64,000 bases of DNA from NCBI GenBank assembly GCA_964017195.1, contig OZ024894.1, forward strand, positions 248,001 to 312,000. Direction: 5' to 3'. The notes under the pieces are model-generated. The model was not told the DNA's origin. It did no database searches and was given only the letters and a program-made list of their open reading frames with translations. Below, piece after piece: positions 53,897-63,978 of this stretch. Within the stretch, counting starts at the first letter, position 1, and every line of letters begins with the position of its first letter. The position numbers and the translations under genes were made by a program. Source of the DNA: Siderastrea radians. Taxonomy: Eukaryota > Cnidaria > Anthozoa > Scleractinia > Rhizangiidae.

Positions 53897-54285
53897 TGGC
53901 TCAACCCAACCCATGTGTGATCTGTTCGACACCTCTCGCCAATTATACCACGTTGAGGTGTTGTGGTCTTCCTTGTCATGTCGCCTGTGCCAACCAACAG
54001 AACCGCCAGACCCACCTATGCTCTACCTGCCACGTTCCTCTTGTCGTCGTTGAAGTCCTCCATGAAGACTGGAAAGAAGACCCGGAGTTTGTCCAGCATG
54101 TCATGGACGATTGGAAAAACAATCCTATATGGTATGGTATTTGTTATGACAATGACCACGCCCTGGAAGGATTCTGGGGAGAACTCCGAGATCCCTATGA
54201 GCCTAACCGCAAAACCCTCTACTTTCTGGGTCAGACCAAAAGCCTAGCCATTGGACGCATGAAAACCTGTATCAGCTTCTCGTAA
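53896..54285 (+). CDS. RING-like zinc-binding protein
   Basis: 129 residues. The N-terminal 50 carry CVIC, TLRCCGLPCHVAC and LCSTC, in the order C-x2-C, C, CH-x2-C, C-x2-C expected of a RING or RING-like cross-brace. The rest is acidic and aromatic (HEDWKEDPEFVQHVMDDWKN, WYGICYDNDHALEGFWGELR) with no known family. RING proteins usually act as ubiquitin ligases, and viral ones often redirect host protein turnover; that role here is inference. It is third in a cassette joined by stop/start overlaps. AATAAA follows about 60 nt after the stop. Confidence 0.7.
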   Translation: MAQPNPCVICSTPLANYTTLRCCGLPCHVACANQQNRQTHLCSTCHVPLVVVEVLHEDWKEDPEFVQHVMDDWKNNPIWYGICYDNDHALEGFWGELRDPYEPNRKTLYFLGQTKSLAIGRMKTCISFS

Positions 54286-54394
54286 AAAAGGACACCCCCC
54301 ACATGTTTGGATTTTTTTTTCTACTTGTTGTCAATACCAAGGATCAATAAAAGATGTTGCACGACACTTTGTTGTTGTGATCTTTATTCATTCT
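54286..54394. terminator. Converging poly(A) region
   Basis: Plus strand: AATAAAAG about 60 nt after the RING-like gene. Minus strand: AATAAA (about 54382-54387) after the minor-capsid paralogue C. Confidence 0.55.
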
Positions 54395-55450
54395 CTACAT
54401 AAATCGTTGACTTTTTCTGGACAGTTCAAGGGTAATGATAGTTCTCCCTTGTTTGAAAGGAGCCGGTTGTCCATCCGCTGTTTGAATATCCATGGCAATG
54501 CTGTCAAAGATGGTTTTGCCAAGAGGAAAATACATCCGTTGCGTGGTATCAAATTGATGATCGGTATTGCCGGCATCCAAGGTACGTAAAAATCCTTTCT
54601 CTTGATTTCCCACAATGCTCTGGGACACCAGATCCGTGTAAATCATTAATTGTTGTTGTCCTTGTTGCGGTTTGACCGTTTGCGTACTGGGAAATACTTG
54701 TCGACTGAGATTCGGACCCAAGAACAAATAATAATTGAAATCGGGGTGGGTAAAGCTGACGGACACAATACCATGAGGTGGATATTTGTTGACAGTACCG
54801 ACAGTTGTTTCCCATTTATGGCGATCGTCGTAATCCACGATATTTTTCACTAAATAATTTTTTTCTTGGACCACGCGTTCACTTGGTGTGCCATCTTTCA
54901 CCAGACCCATCAGTCCAGCGAATTTCCATTCCATTTCAAATTGCATGTTGGATGGTATGAGTACATACAACGAATCTAATTCGGGGGCGATGCTTGTATT
55001 GGTGATTTTCACGTAGGGTTGAGCCAGATTAAGAGCCGCGAGTTGTTGTCGTTTCGCTTGATCGTCCACGTCCATTTTGGCTATATCCATCATGACCTCC
55101 ATGTGTTGTTTTTCGATTTCGTACGCAATGGCAATCCATGCTTCTTTCAAATTGGTGTAATACCCTGGGGGTAAATGGATTTGTTTCGTCACTTGAATCG
55201 GAGCCGTTCCCTCCGCACGTTTTGGTATGTATCTCACATCTGTTTTCATCCAATGTTTTTGACTATCTTCTTGTGTCCAATTCTGTTTGGTTTGATCTCC
55301 CCATTGTTGATTAAACCCCGGGTGGGAGATATGAACCAAGGCCGCTTCCCAATCATCTTCCACCAAATAATACGAACGAGGAAGTCGAGCCGTAAATTTT
55401 TGTCCCGTGCCTTGTGCTTGATCACTAATAAGGGTGATGTAAAAACTCAT
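54395..55450 (-). CDS. Minor-capsid-like protein, paralogue C, driven from the right TIR
   Basis: 351 residues beginning MSFYITLISDQAQ, then FTARLPRSYYL and DWEAALVHISHP, the same N-terminal plan as paralogues A and B but more divergent. Further matches are YPPHGIVSVSF, FLGPNLSRQVFPS and QQLMIYTDLVSQSIVGN; the end is TIITLELSRKSQ. Frame intact. It is the only capsid-like gene placed at the element end, about 28 nt from the TATA box in the right TIR, so it is regulated separately from the virion block. It could be an alternative spike or vertex protein. Confidence 0.75.
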   Translation of the reverse strand: MSFYITLISDQAQGTGQKFTARLPRSYYLVEDDWEAALVHISHPGFNQQWGDQTKQNWTQEDSQKHWMKTDVRYIPKRAEGTAPIQVTKQIHLPPGYYTNLKEAWIAIAYEIEKQHMEVMMDIAKMDVDDQAKRQQLAALNLAQPYVKITNTSIAPELDSLYVLIPSNMQFEMEWKFAGLMGLVKDGTPSERVVQEKNYLVKNIVDYDDRHKWETTVGTVNKYPPHGIVSVSFTHPDFNYYLFLGPNLSRQVFPSTQTVKPQQGQQQLMIYTDLVSQSIVGNQEKGFLRTLDAGNTDHQFDTTQRMYFPLGKTIFDSIAMDIQTADGQPAPFKQGRTIITLELSRKSQRFM

Positions 55451-55470
55451 CGTGATTACTCCCTCACCCT

Positions 55471-55772
55471 GGGTTTACCCTTTTATACCTACCCCCGTTG
55501 CTCCAAATGGACTTTGGACTTTGAGCCCGCGTTTTCTCAGCGGTTTTAACCCACCTTGAGCCCACGATCCATTTTTCATACTGCCCAGCGGTTTCCCATT
55601 CCAAAACACGTCACTTCCGGTTTTACAACACTTCCGGTGATGTCATTTCCGGTTCCCATCGCTTCCGGTGACGTCACTTCCGGTTCCGGTTGCATCCAAA
55701 CGAGGCCACACCCAAACGAGGCCATGACATCAAAACGAGGCTCAGTGGGCCATACGAGCTTACATTACTACT
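55471..55772. repeat. Terminal inverted repeat, right
   Basis: Inverted partner of 32377-32662, 302 bp because of a 16-bp extra copy of CCAAACGAGGCCA. It ends ...CATTACTACT. It holds the ETS/CRE cluster and a TATA box (TATAAAAGG, inverted at about 55479-55487) reading into paralogue C. Confidence 0.95.
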
Positions 55773-55778
55773 CACACA
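55773..55778. other. Target site duplication, right
   Basis: CACACA directly after the last base of the element, identical to 32371-32376. Confidence 0.95.
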
Positions 55779-56155
55779 ACATACTGACAAGGCTAACGAG
55801 GAGCACTAAATTTAGCAAAGTTAAGCCCCTGTTGCTAGCATACGCTCGACAGAGTTAGGAAACAAAAATTGCCGTGAAACAACTTCTGCTCTGGAGCCAC
55901 ATAACATACTGACAAAGCCGGGGAACAATAGATTTAGCGAAATAAAGCCCCTGCCACTAGTACACGCTCGACAGAGTCAGGAAGACAAAAATTGCCCTGA
56001 AACAGCTTCTGCTCTGGAGCCACGTAACATACTGACACGACTAGCGAGGAGCAATAAATTTAGCGAAACTGAACCCCTGTTGCTAGCGCACGCTCGACAG
56101 AGTCAGGAAACGAAACTTGCCGTAGCTCGCACAACTTCTGCTCTGGAGCCACAGT
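55773..56155. repeat. About 120-bp tandem array, right of the Polinton
   Basis: About three more units of the array seen at 32044-32376, beginning within the unit at the exact point where the left array stops. Confidence 0.9.
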
Positions 56156-56909
56156 ACAGAACTAACAAAAAAGCATAATGAACGAACTGTATGAGAGTAG
56201 TAGGAAATGCGGGCACGCAGTATGTGAAAATATTAAAAGAAAGGATATTTACCTGATCAGGTGTAAAAAACATTGAAAAACGTGCAAAACAGGAGCGGAA
56301 AGAAATTACAAAATGCCCACGGGCTTATACTCATGAAAAACAAATTCCTGTCATCCCCTGAGCCGGGAATGGGAAAAATAGAGGCTGATTTGCTGCACTT
56401 GAAATGCAAAACCGAATAGCCCTGTCAAGAAGATTATAACCTGAAAGACAAAAAATACGGCATAAGAACAACGACAGGAAAACGCGGTTCAGGGGATGAC
56501 AGATTTGCGCGCCATTAATCCGACAGGGAATTAGACTCCCTTGCAAAACTATCATCCCAGGAGCGAAAGTAGAGAACGAAAAGAGAGGTGAACAAAACGG
56601 AATGGTAACGCCAGCAAAATAAAGTAAAAGCCAAAAGCACAGAACGCAAAGTAGAAGGCAAATACTAAGCTCAAAGTAGGGAAAAGTTGAACGAAGCGTC
56701 GACCTCGTGGAAACGGCTTAGGCAGCTGCGACAAACATACTTACCGACTGGATAGCTGAAAAGAAATGTCTGGAAATTTGGAGATAAATATAAAATATAA
56801 TAAAAAGCTAATAAACAAAGAATGGAAGCTAGAACGAAAATGGAAACGGGTGGAGGGGAGAAGAGGGGTTGGTAAGTGCGTTTATTAAATAAAGCCAAGA
56901 ACAACCGGA
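56156..56909. other. Host sequence, no gene recognised
   Basis: No coding or structural RNA feature was identified in this AT-rich stretch. Confidence 0.35.
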
Positions 56910-56988
56910 CGTGTCTTCTATCGAAATGATAATGAATTCTATGCGTATGTCTCTCTTATACTCGCTTGGGTAAGACCGCTGTAAATAG
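56910..56988. repeat. 79-bp repeat, right copy
   Basis: Same sequence and orientation as 30908-30986. Confidence 0.8.
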
Positions 56989-58506
56989 CTAAAGTTACTT
57001 CTAGTTTATTCCTCAAGAGAGAGAGTGCGGAGAGATCATTCCGTCTGTTGTTGTTTCAGCAGAATAAGGGTAATGCAAAGGAGCTATGTCACGAGGATTT
57101 GTGTGTCTTGGGGTCAAATTTCTGGTTAAACCAAAACTAAGAGCAATAATAATAAAAAAAGTTCCAAAGATAGTTTTGGAACTCCAAGAGGAAGAGGAAG
57201 ATATATAGTACATGTTCAGTTTAATATGGTTTTCCTAGTCATGAGGGATAACTTGAAAACAAGCGGCCCAATTTTGCTCATGTTGCAATCCGTTTCCATC
57301 CTGACCATCCGTGGCCAAAGGCACTTATTTACTGTTTCAGTGCACCAGTAGAGTGGCAGTTGGCCATTACTTTGGGTTCCCAGCAATACAAATATGTCTT
57401 CTGGCTTCTAGAATTAATACAAAAACTTGGTGACATACCCCTTTTAAGAACACCTTGACAGCACTCGTTTCACAGGTTACAAGGGTTTGTCGTTAAGTAT
57501 AAAGAACATAAAATAACGCAGTTTTCATCTGCTCATGTTTTATTTTAATTTATTCCACTCAGTTTAAGGCTAATAATATCAGTACTAGTATTTGACTTTT
57601 TTTCAGACGTTAATGACCTGCAAAAACTGAAATAAATGCGGCAATTATTAGTCTGCTCGATTTTTCTTCGACGGACCTGTCTTAGGACAGAGCAATAATC
57701 ATGTTGATGACGATGATTAGGACGACGACGTCGACGACTGTAATGACGATAATGCCTGATTACAGTTAATAACTGATTAATTTTTGCTTCAAGAATAACA
57801 AAACACGGTGCCTTAAAGTCTTTAAAAACGTTTTGAAGACTTGTTTCAGATGACAACTATCTTATATACTAGGCACTACGGTTTTGTTTTTTTTTTAGTT
57901 GTTTTTTGTTCACATTCTACATCCGTCGTTCTAGTTTCACAGTGAATCCACGAATATCAGGAAACACTGACGCAGCGAGCCGTTGCCACAAAAGAAGTGC
58001 AAATGCTTAAGAAGAATCAAATGAAAAACTAAAACACGTTCAAGCGAAATAGTGATTATAGCAAACAATTTTTTTACTATCAATGCTAACTTCGAATGAA
58101 ATACTGGAAAAAAATGACGTGAAACCATATACCGGTGATGAGCGCATTCTTACGAGCAAAATCCTGACAGATTATGGTACAACGTTTGCTCGGAAAGGCC
58201 ATATCCTTGAAGTGAATTTTTGGGGTCCTTTGTACTAATAATTTTTAAAAACCTTAGCGACGGCACAGAAAAACAAATATGAAAATGATAACGAGCCCGA
58301 GTGCATTATTGTTTCATAAAATAAACCCCAGGTATCTTGAGTTGAGATTTATTTTTTGGGGATTATGTTGCGCGTAATTGACGAACTAAAGAGAGACACT
58401 TCAGAAAAGCCCGAGGCGCAGCCGAGCGCTTCTCATACTTCTCAAGTATTCTTTGAAACTCCAATGCTCTTTTTCAAGCATTTAACACACATAAACTCTG
58501 ACTTAC

Positions 58507-58636
58507 TATTGAGCTTTTCGTCTTTTTCGGTTGTTCTACACTGCTTGCAGGTCTTCTGGTTGCTCGCTTTCTGGCATAGGTACGTCCCGCAGTGATTCGT
58601 CCAATAACGGAATCTGCTATCTTCGCCCCCCGCCTC
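58507..58636 (-). pseudogene. Copy of the cysteine-rich astacin exon
   Basis: Encodes [15 protein letters not shown] with the TAG acceptor and GTAAGT donor kept, one base longer than the 4408-4536 exon. The first Cys of the tail is changed to Phe. It lacks its catalytic exons and is unlikely to form a working gene. Confidence 0.6.
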
Positions 58637-58904
58637 CTACAAATGAGGGAAAAAGCGATTTTTGCTATGTTTATGGCCGGTCAGCTATCTTCAGAAACAG
58701 AGCTCTCTCTGAAACAGAGCTTTTTCTGTAAGGCTCTTGGAATTGTCTTCCGTAATGTTAATTCTTAATACATTTCAAACATAACGCAGTAGAAATGATC
58801 TGTCTTCATGACAGCGTACCTTTGCTGCTAAATGCGAGAAATTATCAGTGGAGATAACTTATATACACCATGTAAAACGGAGTCACTGTTAATTGAAAAA
58901 AAAA

Positions 58905-58941
<37 letters not shown>
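58905..58941. repeat. AT microsatellite
   Basis: (AT)n of about 18 units within the duplicated intron. Confidence 0.95.
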
Positions 58942-58943
<2 letters not shown>

Positions 58944-58989
58944 TTAAATTGTGGTTTTTCACCTTTTCGACATAATGACTTTTGCTTAC

Positions 58990-59086
58990 CCTCCGCCAGG
59001 TTTAAAGTAGGCGTAAGCTTTTTCCCTTTTTCTTTTCTTGAAGCGAATGCAAGTTTTCCTTGCCCACATTGCTCTCCTGTCACGAG
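58990..59086 (-). pseudogene. Copy of astacin exon 3 with a 27-nt deletion
   Basis: Reads RKTCIRFKKRKREKAYAYF between intact acceptor and donor sites, but lacks nine codons present at 8048-8171. The deletion is in frame. No neighbouring exon 2 or 4 was found. Confidence 0.6.
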
Positions 59087-59430
59087 CTGAAAAGAGCGAC
59101 GTATTGTTTATGTGACCCACGTTTAGTCATTGCCGTGAAACATATTACAAAAGTAATCACTTTGCCACGGGGATGAACAGGGGAGGGGAAGGGAGCAGAG
59201 TGCCGGCTCTGACTCTGAAAGTTAACGACTTTTTTGAATTTTTGCTAAAATTTATCTGGGACTCCTTGTACGACAATTCATTTGTCATATACGTTGATGT
59301 TGTCTATTGAAGCCATATTTTTGAAAGCAGTTTTTTTTCTGAATATTGAATTTTCCTGTTTTCAGAGAAAATAGCGTTACTTTGTTGCGGTAGCTTTTAC
59401 ATTTTTTGGTTGCCAAAATCTTGTTTTAAT

Positions 59431-59784
59431 GTAAAACAGCCGCGCAATTGTTGTTTTTAGCAATTAATATGCCCTTAATCATAATTAGTTAAATATATAT
59501 ACATTGTATAATTTAGATTTAAACTGCAGATAACTGAAGTTATTTTATACATGATACTAAATTGCCTTTGTTACAATAACATTTACTTAACAACAATAAT
59601 ATTTACAGTTACTCTATTACACTATTTTACATTAATTTACAGCTATACAAACAAGTAATGGAAAAATAAAAAGGAAAGAAAAAAAAGATTAAATTAAGAG
59701 TGGAAAATTTCCCGTCCATTTCTTATAAAATGCTTCTAGACCGTTTTTTTTTTGGGCGCGATGTTTTTTCTATCTGATATTTTG
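59431..59784. other. AT-rich spacer before the LINE
   Basis: No gene seen. It may contain the LINE 3' end. Confidence 0.35.
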
Positions 59785-61757
59785 TTTTTATTTTCAGTAT
59801 AAAACCTTCTATATACGGCCGTAAACACTTCCTCCTGCAATCCCAAATAAAAACTTTACTGATTAAAATTAGATAGTTTAGTAAGGGGCATGATGATGGT
59901 GTAATACCTATAATGATTTCTTGAAGGCTGAGAACTTTAAGTTGTTTTGTTAGGTTAAAGTAATATTTTTCCAGATGTTTCCAAAATAGATTTGAGTGAG
60001 GGCAGTTGAAAAATAGGTGGTGTAATGTTTCTGATTCATTGTTGCAGAAAGTACATTTATCATGCTCGCTGTATCCAATTTTAAATAATTTCGTGTTAGT
60101 ATAAAGAATTGAGTTTAAAATTTTGCATTGAAAAGCTTTGACATAAGATTCATTCGCTATTTTATGCGGTAGGGTGAAGGCAACTTTCAGTTCTTCATCA
60201 GTTAATATAAGTTGAAATGTTGTCTTAGTTTCTGAACGTTATTAGGTAGCTGAGCTTTTTTACTAATTATCAGGGAATAGTAGTCTTTTGATCTCTTTTT
60301 TGTAATGTCAAAAATAACATATGCATTGTTGTACTCAAAAGAGGGATTCCCTCTTGTGAACCTGTACTGAACTGTTTTTAATTCGGAAGGTATTGAATGT
60401 CTAAGACCTGTCCATGTAAGAAAATTGACCTTTTTTATTTTGTTTCTTATTATGTCGAATGATTCGATGTTGTTTAGATTTAATAGGAGATCATCAACAG
60501 TGCAAATTCCGGAATCATAGTATGTCCTATAAAAAACAGGTTTTCCATTTATTCTTATATCTTTGTGATTCCAAACTACAGATATCCAATTTTTCTCATC
60601 AGAAAAGAGATCTCGGAATTCTGACCACCATTGCAGCAGTTCCCTATAGAAAATTAAGGTTATCGAAAGATCTTTTATTTCGTAGTTGCATTCAAAAATG
60701 AATGAGCCCCCAACATCTTTTAAGAGATGCATCAAATAGATTTTCCATGTACTTTCATTATTATTGAATATTCGGTTCAACCAGGCTAGCCTAAGAGCTT
60801 TGATCATGCTGTCTATGTCTATCATTTTTATACCTCCACCTTCATAGTCGTTAATTGCTGAGAGCCTTGTCACCTTGTCTTTTCCTTTCCATAAAAATGT
60901 GTAGATTATATGATTTACTTGTTTGATAATACTTGCCAGGGTTGAAAGCAAGGAGGACGCATAGACTAATTTAGGGATGAGTAAAGATTTAAAAATAGTA
61001 ACCTTTCCATAAATGGAAAGTCCTCTTGAAGACCAAATATTTGTAAGTTTTTTCACATTATCGAGTTTCTCCCGGACGTTTTTTTCATAAAGTAATGTTG
61101 GATCGTATGTGAAAGATACTCCTAAAGCTTTAATGGGTTCATTTGGCCAATTTATTCCAAGTGGCCTTTCTTCGTTTTTTTTAAGAGACCCAATCCACAT
61201 ACCTTCTGTTTTTGAACTGTTGACTTCAAGTCCGCATAAATTTTTAAATAAATTCATTTGTTGAAATAAAGCATTTGCCGAGTTTAAATTTGATAACACA
61301 GCAGTAGTATCGTCTGCATATTGAAGAAGCTTAGTTTCATTTTTTCCTATTTTAATTCCCTCAATTTCAGGATTTTGTCGAATAGAAATTGCCAAGGTCT
61401 CGATGGCTAAGAGGAAGAGGTAGGGGGAAAGGGGGTCGCCCTGTCTCACAGCTCGTTCTAAGGTAAAATAATCCGATGCTAAGCCATTGTTTATTACACA
61501 GCTCTGAATATTTTGATAAAAAGTTCTAACCCAATTTATTAAGCCAGGGCCGAAATTAAACACTTTCAAACAGCTAAAAAGATAATGCCATTCTAAGGTG
61601 TCAAAGGCTTTTCTAAAATCAATAAAAATCAAAATGCCAGGAATGTTATCGTTATCTGTAAATTCCATTCTGTCAAAAATCGATCTCACTGTCTCTCCAA
61701 TGTAACGGTCTTTGACATAGCCGGCTTGATTGTGATGAATAATGTTTGGCAAGACAT
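59785..61757 (-). pseudogene. L1/Tx1-like LINE ORF2, reverse-transcriptase part
   Basis: A minus-strand frame (60202-61757) covers the palm and thumb: HHNQAGYVKDR, LIFIDFRKAFDTLEW (motif A), AVRQGDPLSPYLF, LLQYADDTTAVL (catalytic YADD) and the long C-terminal region. After a frame change near 60210-60230 it continues to about 59785 as a carboxy-terminal segment with a CTFCNNESETLHHLFFNCPH zinc-knuckle-like motif. The upstream part of ORF2 continues at 63150 beyond a transposon insertion. The frameshift and the insertion make this copy inactive. Confidence 0.85.
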
Positions 61758-61766
61758 CTTTTACTC
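61758..61766. other. 9-bp target duplication, left
   Basis: CTTTTACTC, identical to 63150-63158. Confidence 0.9.
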
Positions 61767-63149
61767 TAGCCTCCCACGCAGTCGTTTTTAGGAGAGTCGT
61801 ATTACCCTCCTACCCACAAACGCCTGCTTACCTGAGTTCAACATTCCTTTCTGCCGCCTAGCCACCACATTATACCTACTTTTGGCTGGAAGGTTGACCT
61901 TGACCGCAGGACGCCTTCGCGGGAACACATCAGATGACAGACGCGCTGGACCGCATGGTATAAATTTTAAAATGTAAAGTAAAACATCATCTCAAAGTCG
62001 TTCTTGAATGCAGGGATAACTAAGTTTCCTAAGCTTTGAAATGGCACGTTAAACTTCAAAATCGGTGCTTAGATTTTGGAGAAATAAATGTATTTATGTG
62101 CTCGATAAACTCTGTTTAGGCATAAATTTACGATATCGCGTTGCAATCCCACGTGGCACTAAATTGTTCCAAAAGCATTAAATCACTGATTAAATGCGGG
62201 TATAATTATAACTACATTCTCTTGAGCTTTCAAATGGTTCATTTAGCTTAGAAGTGTAGGATTATCTATACTCTATGAGCTTTCAAATGCAACATTAAAC
62301 TTAGAAATCTGTCGAGAGATTTTAAAACTGATAAATTCAACGCAAGAGATAAGCTCTGTGTAATCACAATGGTGATTGTAAACTAGACTACGTGTTATAA
62401 ACTAGGATGAGCGGTCCCTTCTGATTTAATAGGGAATATCGTGCAAAAAGAGCATGCAAACGCACGTTACAAAAACCTCCTTCGTCCCTCGACGCAAAGA
62501 TAACAGAAATGTTAACGGATACAGGGTGTATGCCAGGGAATTGAGTATGGCAGATTTCGCCGCCGAAACGCACTTGGTTGTTGTGGCACCCGGGTTGTGC
62601 ATGTGATATTTTCATCTCATTCATCGGTTTATCATCTCGCTCGGTCCTTTGTCGTCTTACTCTTTGTCTTTTCAATTCGTAGAAATCTCTTATATCCCTT
62701 CGCATTGCATTGGCTCCAGCAGTTTGAGAAGCGCTGAAGTCTTCACTGACCGTCCAATCGATCAGGCGAGCAAGATCAACAACGCTTTGTCAGAAAATTC
62801 GAATTCTTTCGGTCGATGACGGGATAAAAGCGTCGCACAGGAAACACTTTTAATCACACGCAATATGGTTTTTCCGATGTTTCAGCCATAATTCGCCATT
62901 CTAGAAGTAAAAAATATATTCCAACTTCCCGGCACCAGCATCTCTGAACAAAAAAAAATCACCGGAAATACAGAGGCGCACATTATAACGATTAATTTGA
63001 CTGACCTTCGTCAGACAATGTCTCAATGGTGATTGGTTAGATTGCCTCGCAAATAAAACAATGGGAAAGGAACGTCGAACTCCGGTAAGCAGGCGTTTGT
63101 GGGGAGGAGGGTAATACGACTCTCCTAAAAGCCACTGCATGGGAGGCTA
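61767..63149. mobile_element. Mutator-like non-autonomous transposon in the LINE
   Basis: 1383 bp with inverted ends TAGCCTCCCAYGCAGT and about 85 bp of matching sequence at each end (AGGAGAGTCGTATTACCCTC, then ACAAACGCCTGCTTACC). Perfect 9-bp duplication of LINE sequence. The TIR length and 9-bp duplication fit Mutator-like elements. No transposase is encoded. Confidence 0.8.
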
Positions 63150-63978
63150 CTTTTACTCTAGCTGCGATAACTTTCGAGATCATTTTCGCGTCAACATTAA
63201 TGAGAGATATTGGCCGCCAATTTTCCATAAGAGTTCGATCTTTACCTTGTTTCTCAATTAAAGTGATGACTGCTTTTCTTTGCGTGCAGGACATTTCACC
63301 AAATTTGAAGGATTCATTAACGCATTCGATAAAAGAATCACTAATTAGGTTCCAGCATGTTTTATAAAATTCAATTGGTATTCCATCATTACTAGGTGAT
63401 TTGTTCTTTTGAAAGCTTTCTAAGATGGACTTTAATTCCTCAAGGGATATTTCACCTTCACAAGATTGTTTCTGTTCTTCAGATAATTTCGGTATGTTCA
63501 AGTTGTTTAAAAAGATTTCGCCATCGTTGTTATCTATGCCGGGAAATTGAGATTTATAAAGGTTGTGATAAAAGTGCTTCTGTTCATCAAGTATTTTGAA
63601 GGGATCGGTTGTGATGGCACCACTAACTAGTAATTTTCTAATATGCTTTTTAACATTATTTCGTTTTTCTAAATTTAAAAAATACTTTGTGTTTCTTTCT
63701 CCATGTTCGTGCCACCGAGCCTTTGCGCGAATGATAATGCCTTTTGTTTTTTCCTCATAAAAAAGTTCAAGAGCGTCTTTCGCCTCATTTAAACGATTTT
63801 GATTCGAAACAGTCGGGTCTTCTTCGAAATTCTTTGTTGCTATTTGATAATCATTTTGCAGAGATTTTTCCTCTTTGCTTCGTTCTTTGGCTTTTTGTTT
63901 AGAGTAAGAAATGGCATGATTTCGAATATTAAATTTCAGCCAATCCCAGACAGAGCGTTTATCGGGTAAGTCATTCAT
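63150..63978 (-). pseudogene. LINE ORF2, segment upstream of the insertion
   Basis: Reads RAKARWHEHGERNTKYFLNL, ISLEELKSILESFQKNKSPS with NDGIPIEFYK, and LIEKQGKDRTLMENWRPISL, the linker and start of the reverse-transcriptase domain of L1/Tx1-like ORF2. It joins in sense and order to the frame at 60202-61757 once the 1383-bp insertion is set aside. The endonuclease domain would lie beyond the right edge of the window. Confidence 0.85.

Larger units (their letters stand above)
32377..55772. mobile_element. Polinton/Maverick (adintovirus-type) element, complete
   Basis: 23,396 bp with AG...CT termini, long TIRs and a perfect 6-bp target duplication, all Polinton hallmarks. It encodes the defining set: protein-primed-type family-B polymerase, retroviral-type integrase, packaging ATPase, cysteine protease and jelly-roll capsid proteins. 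Virion genes are on the minus strand; several accessory genes are on the plus strand. Three coding lesions (polymerase frameshift, capsid TAA, minor-capsid TGA) suggest that this copy cannot make all its proteins. The TIRs are largely identical apart from point changes and one 16-bp indel, so insertion was fairly recent. Confidence 0.97.
56990..59430. repeat. Segmental duplication of the astacin region, degraded
   Basis: 56990-58800 parallels 2850-4800, and 58800-59430 parallels about 7905-8510. The stretch between them (astacin exons 4-6) is missing, so the copy joins the last-exon area directly to exon 3. Confidence 0.7.
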
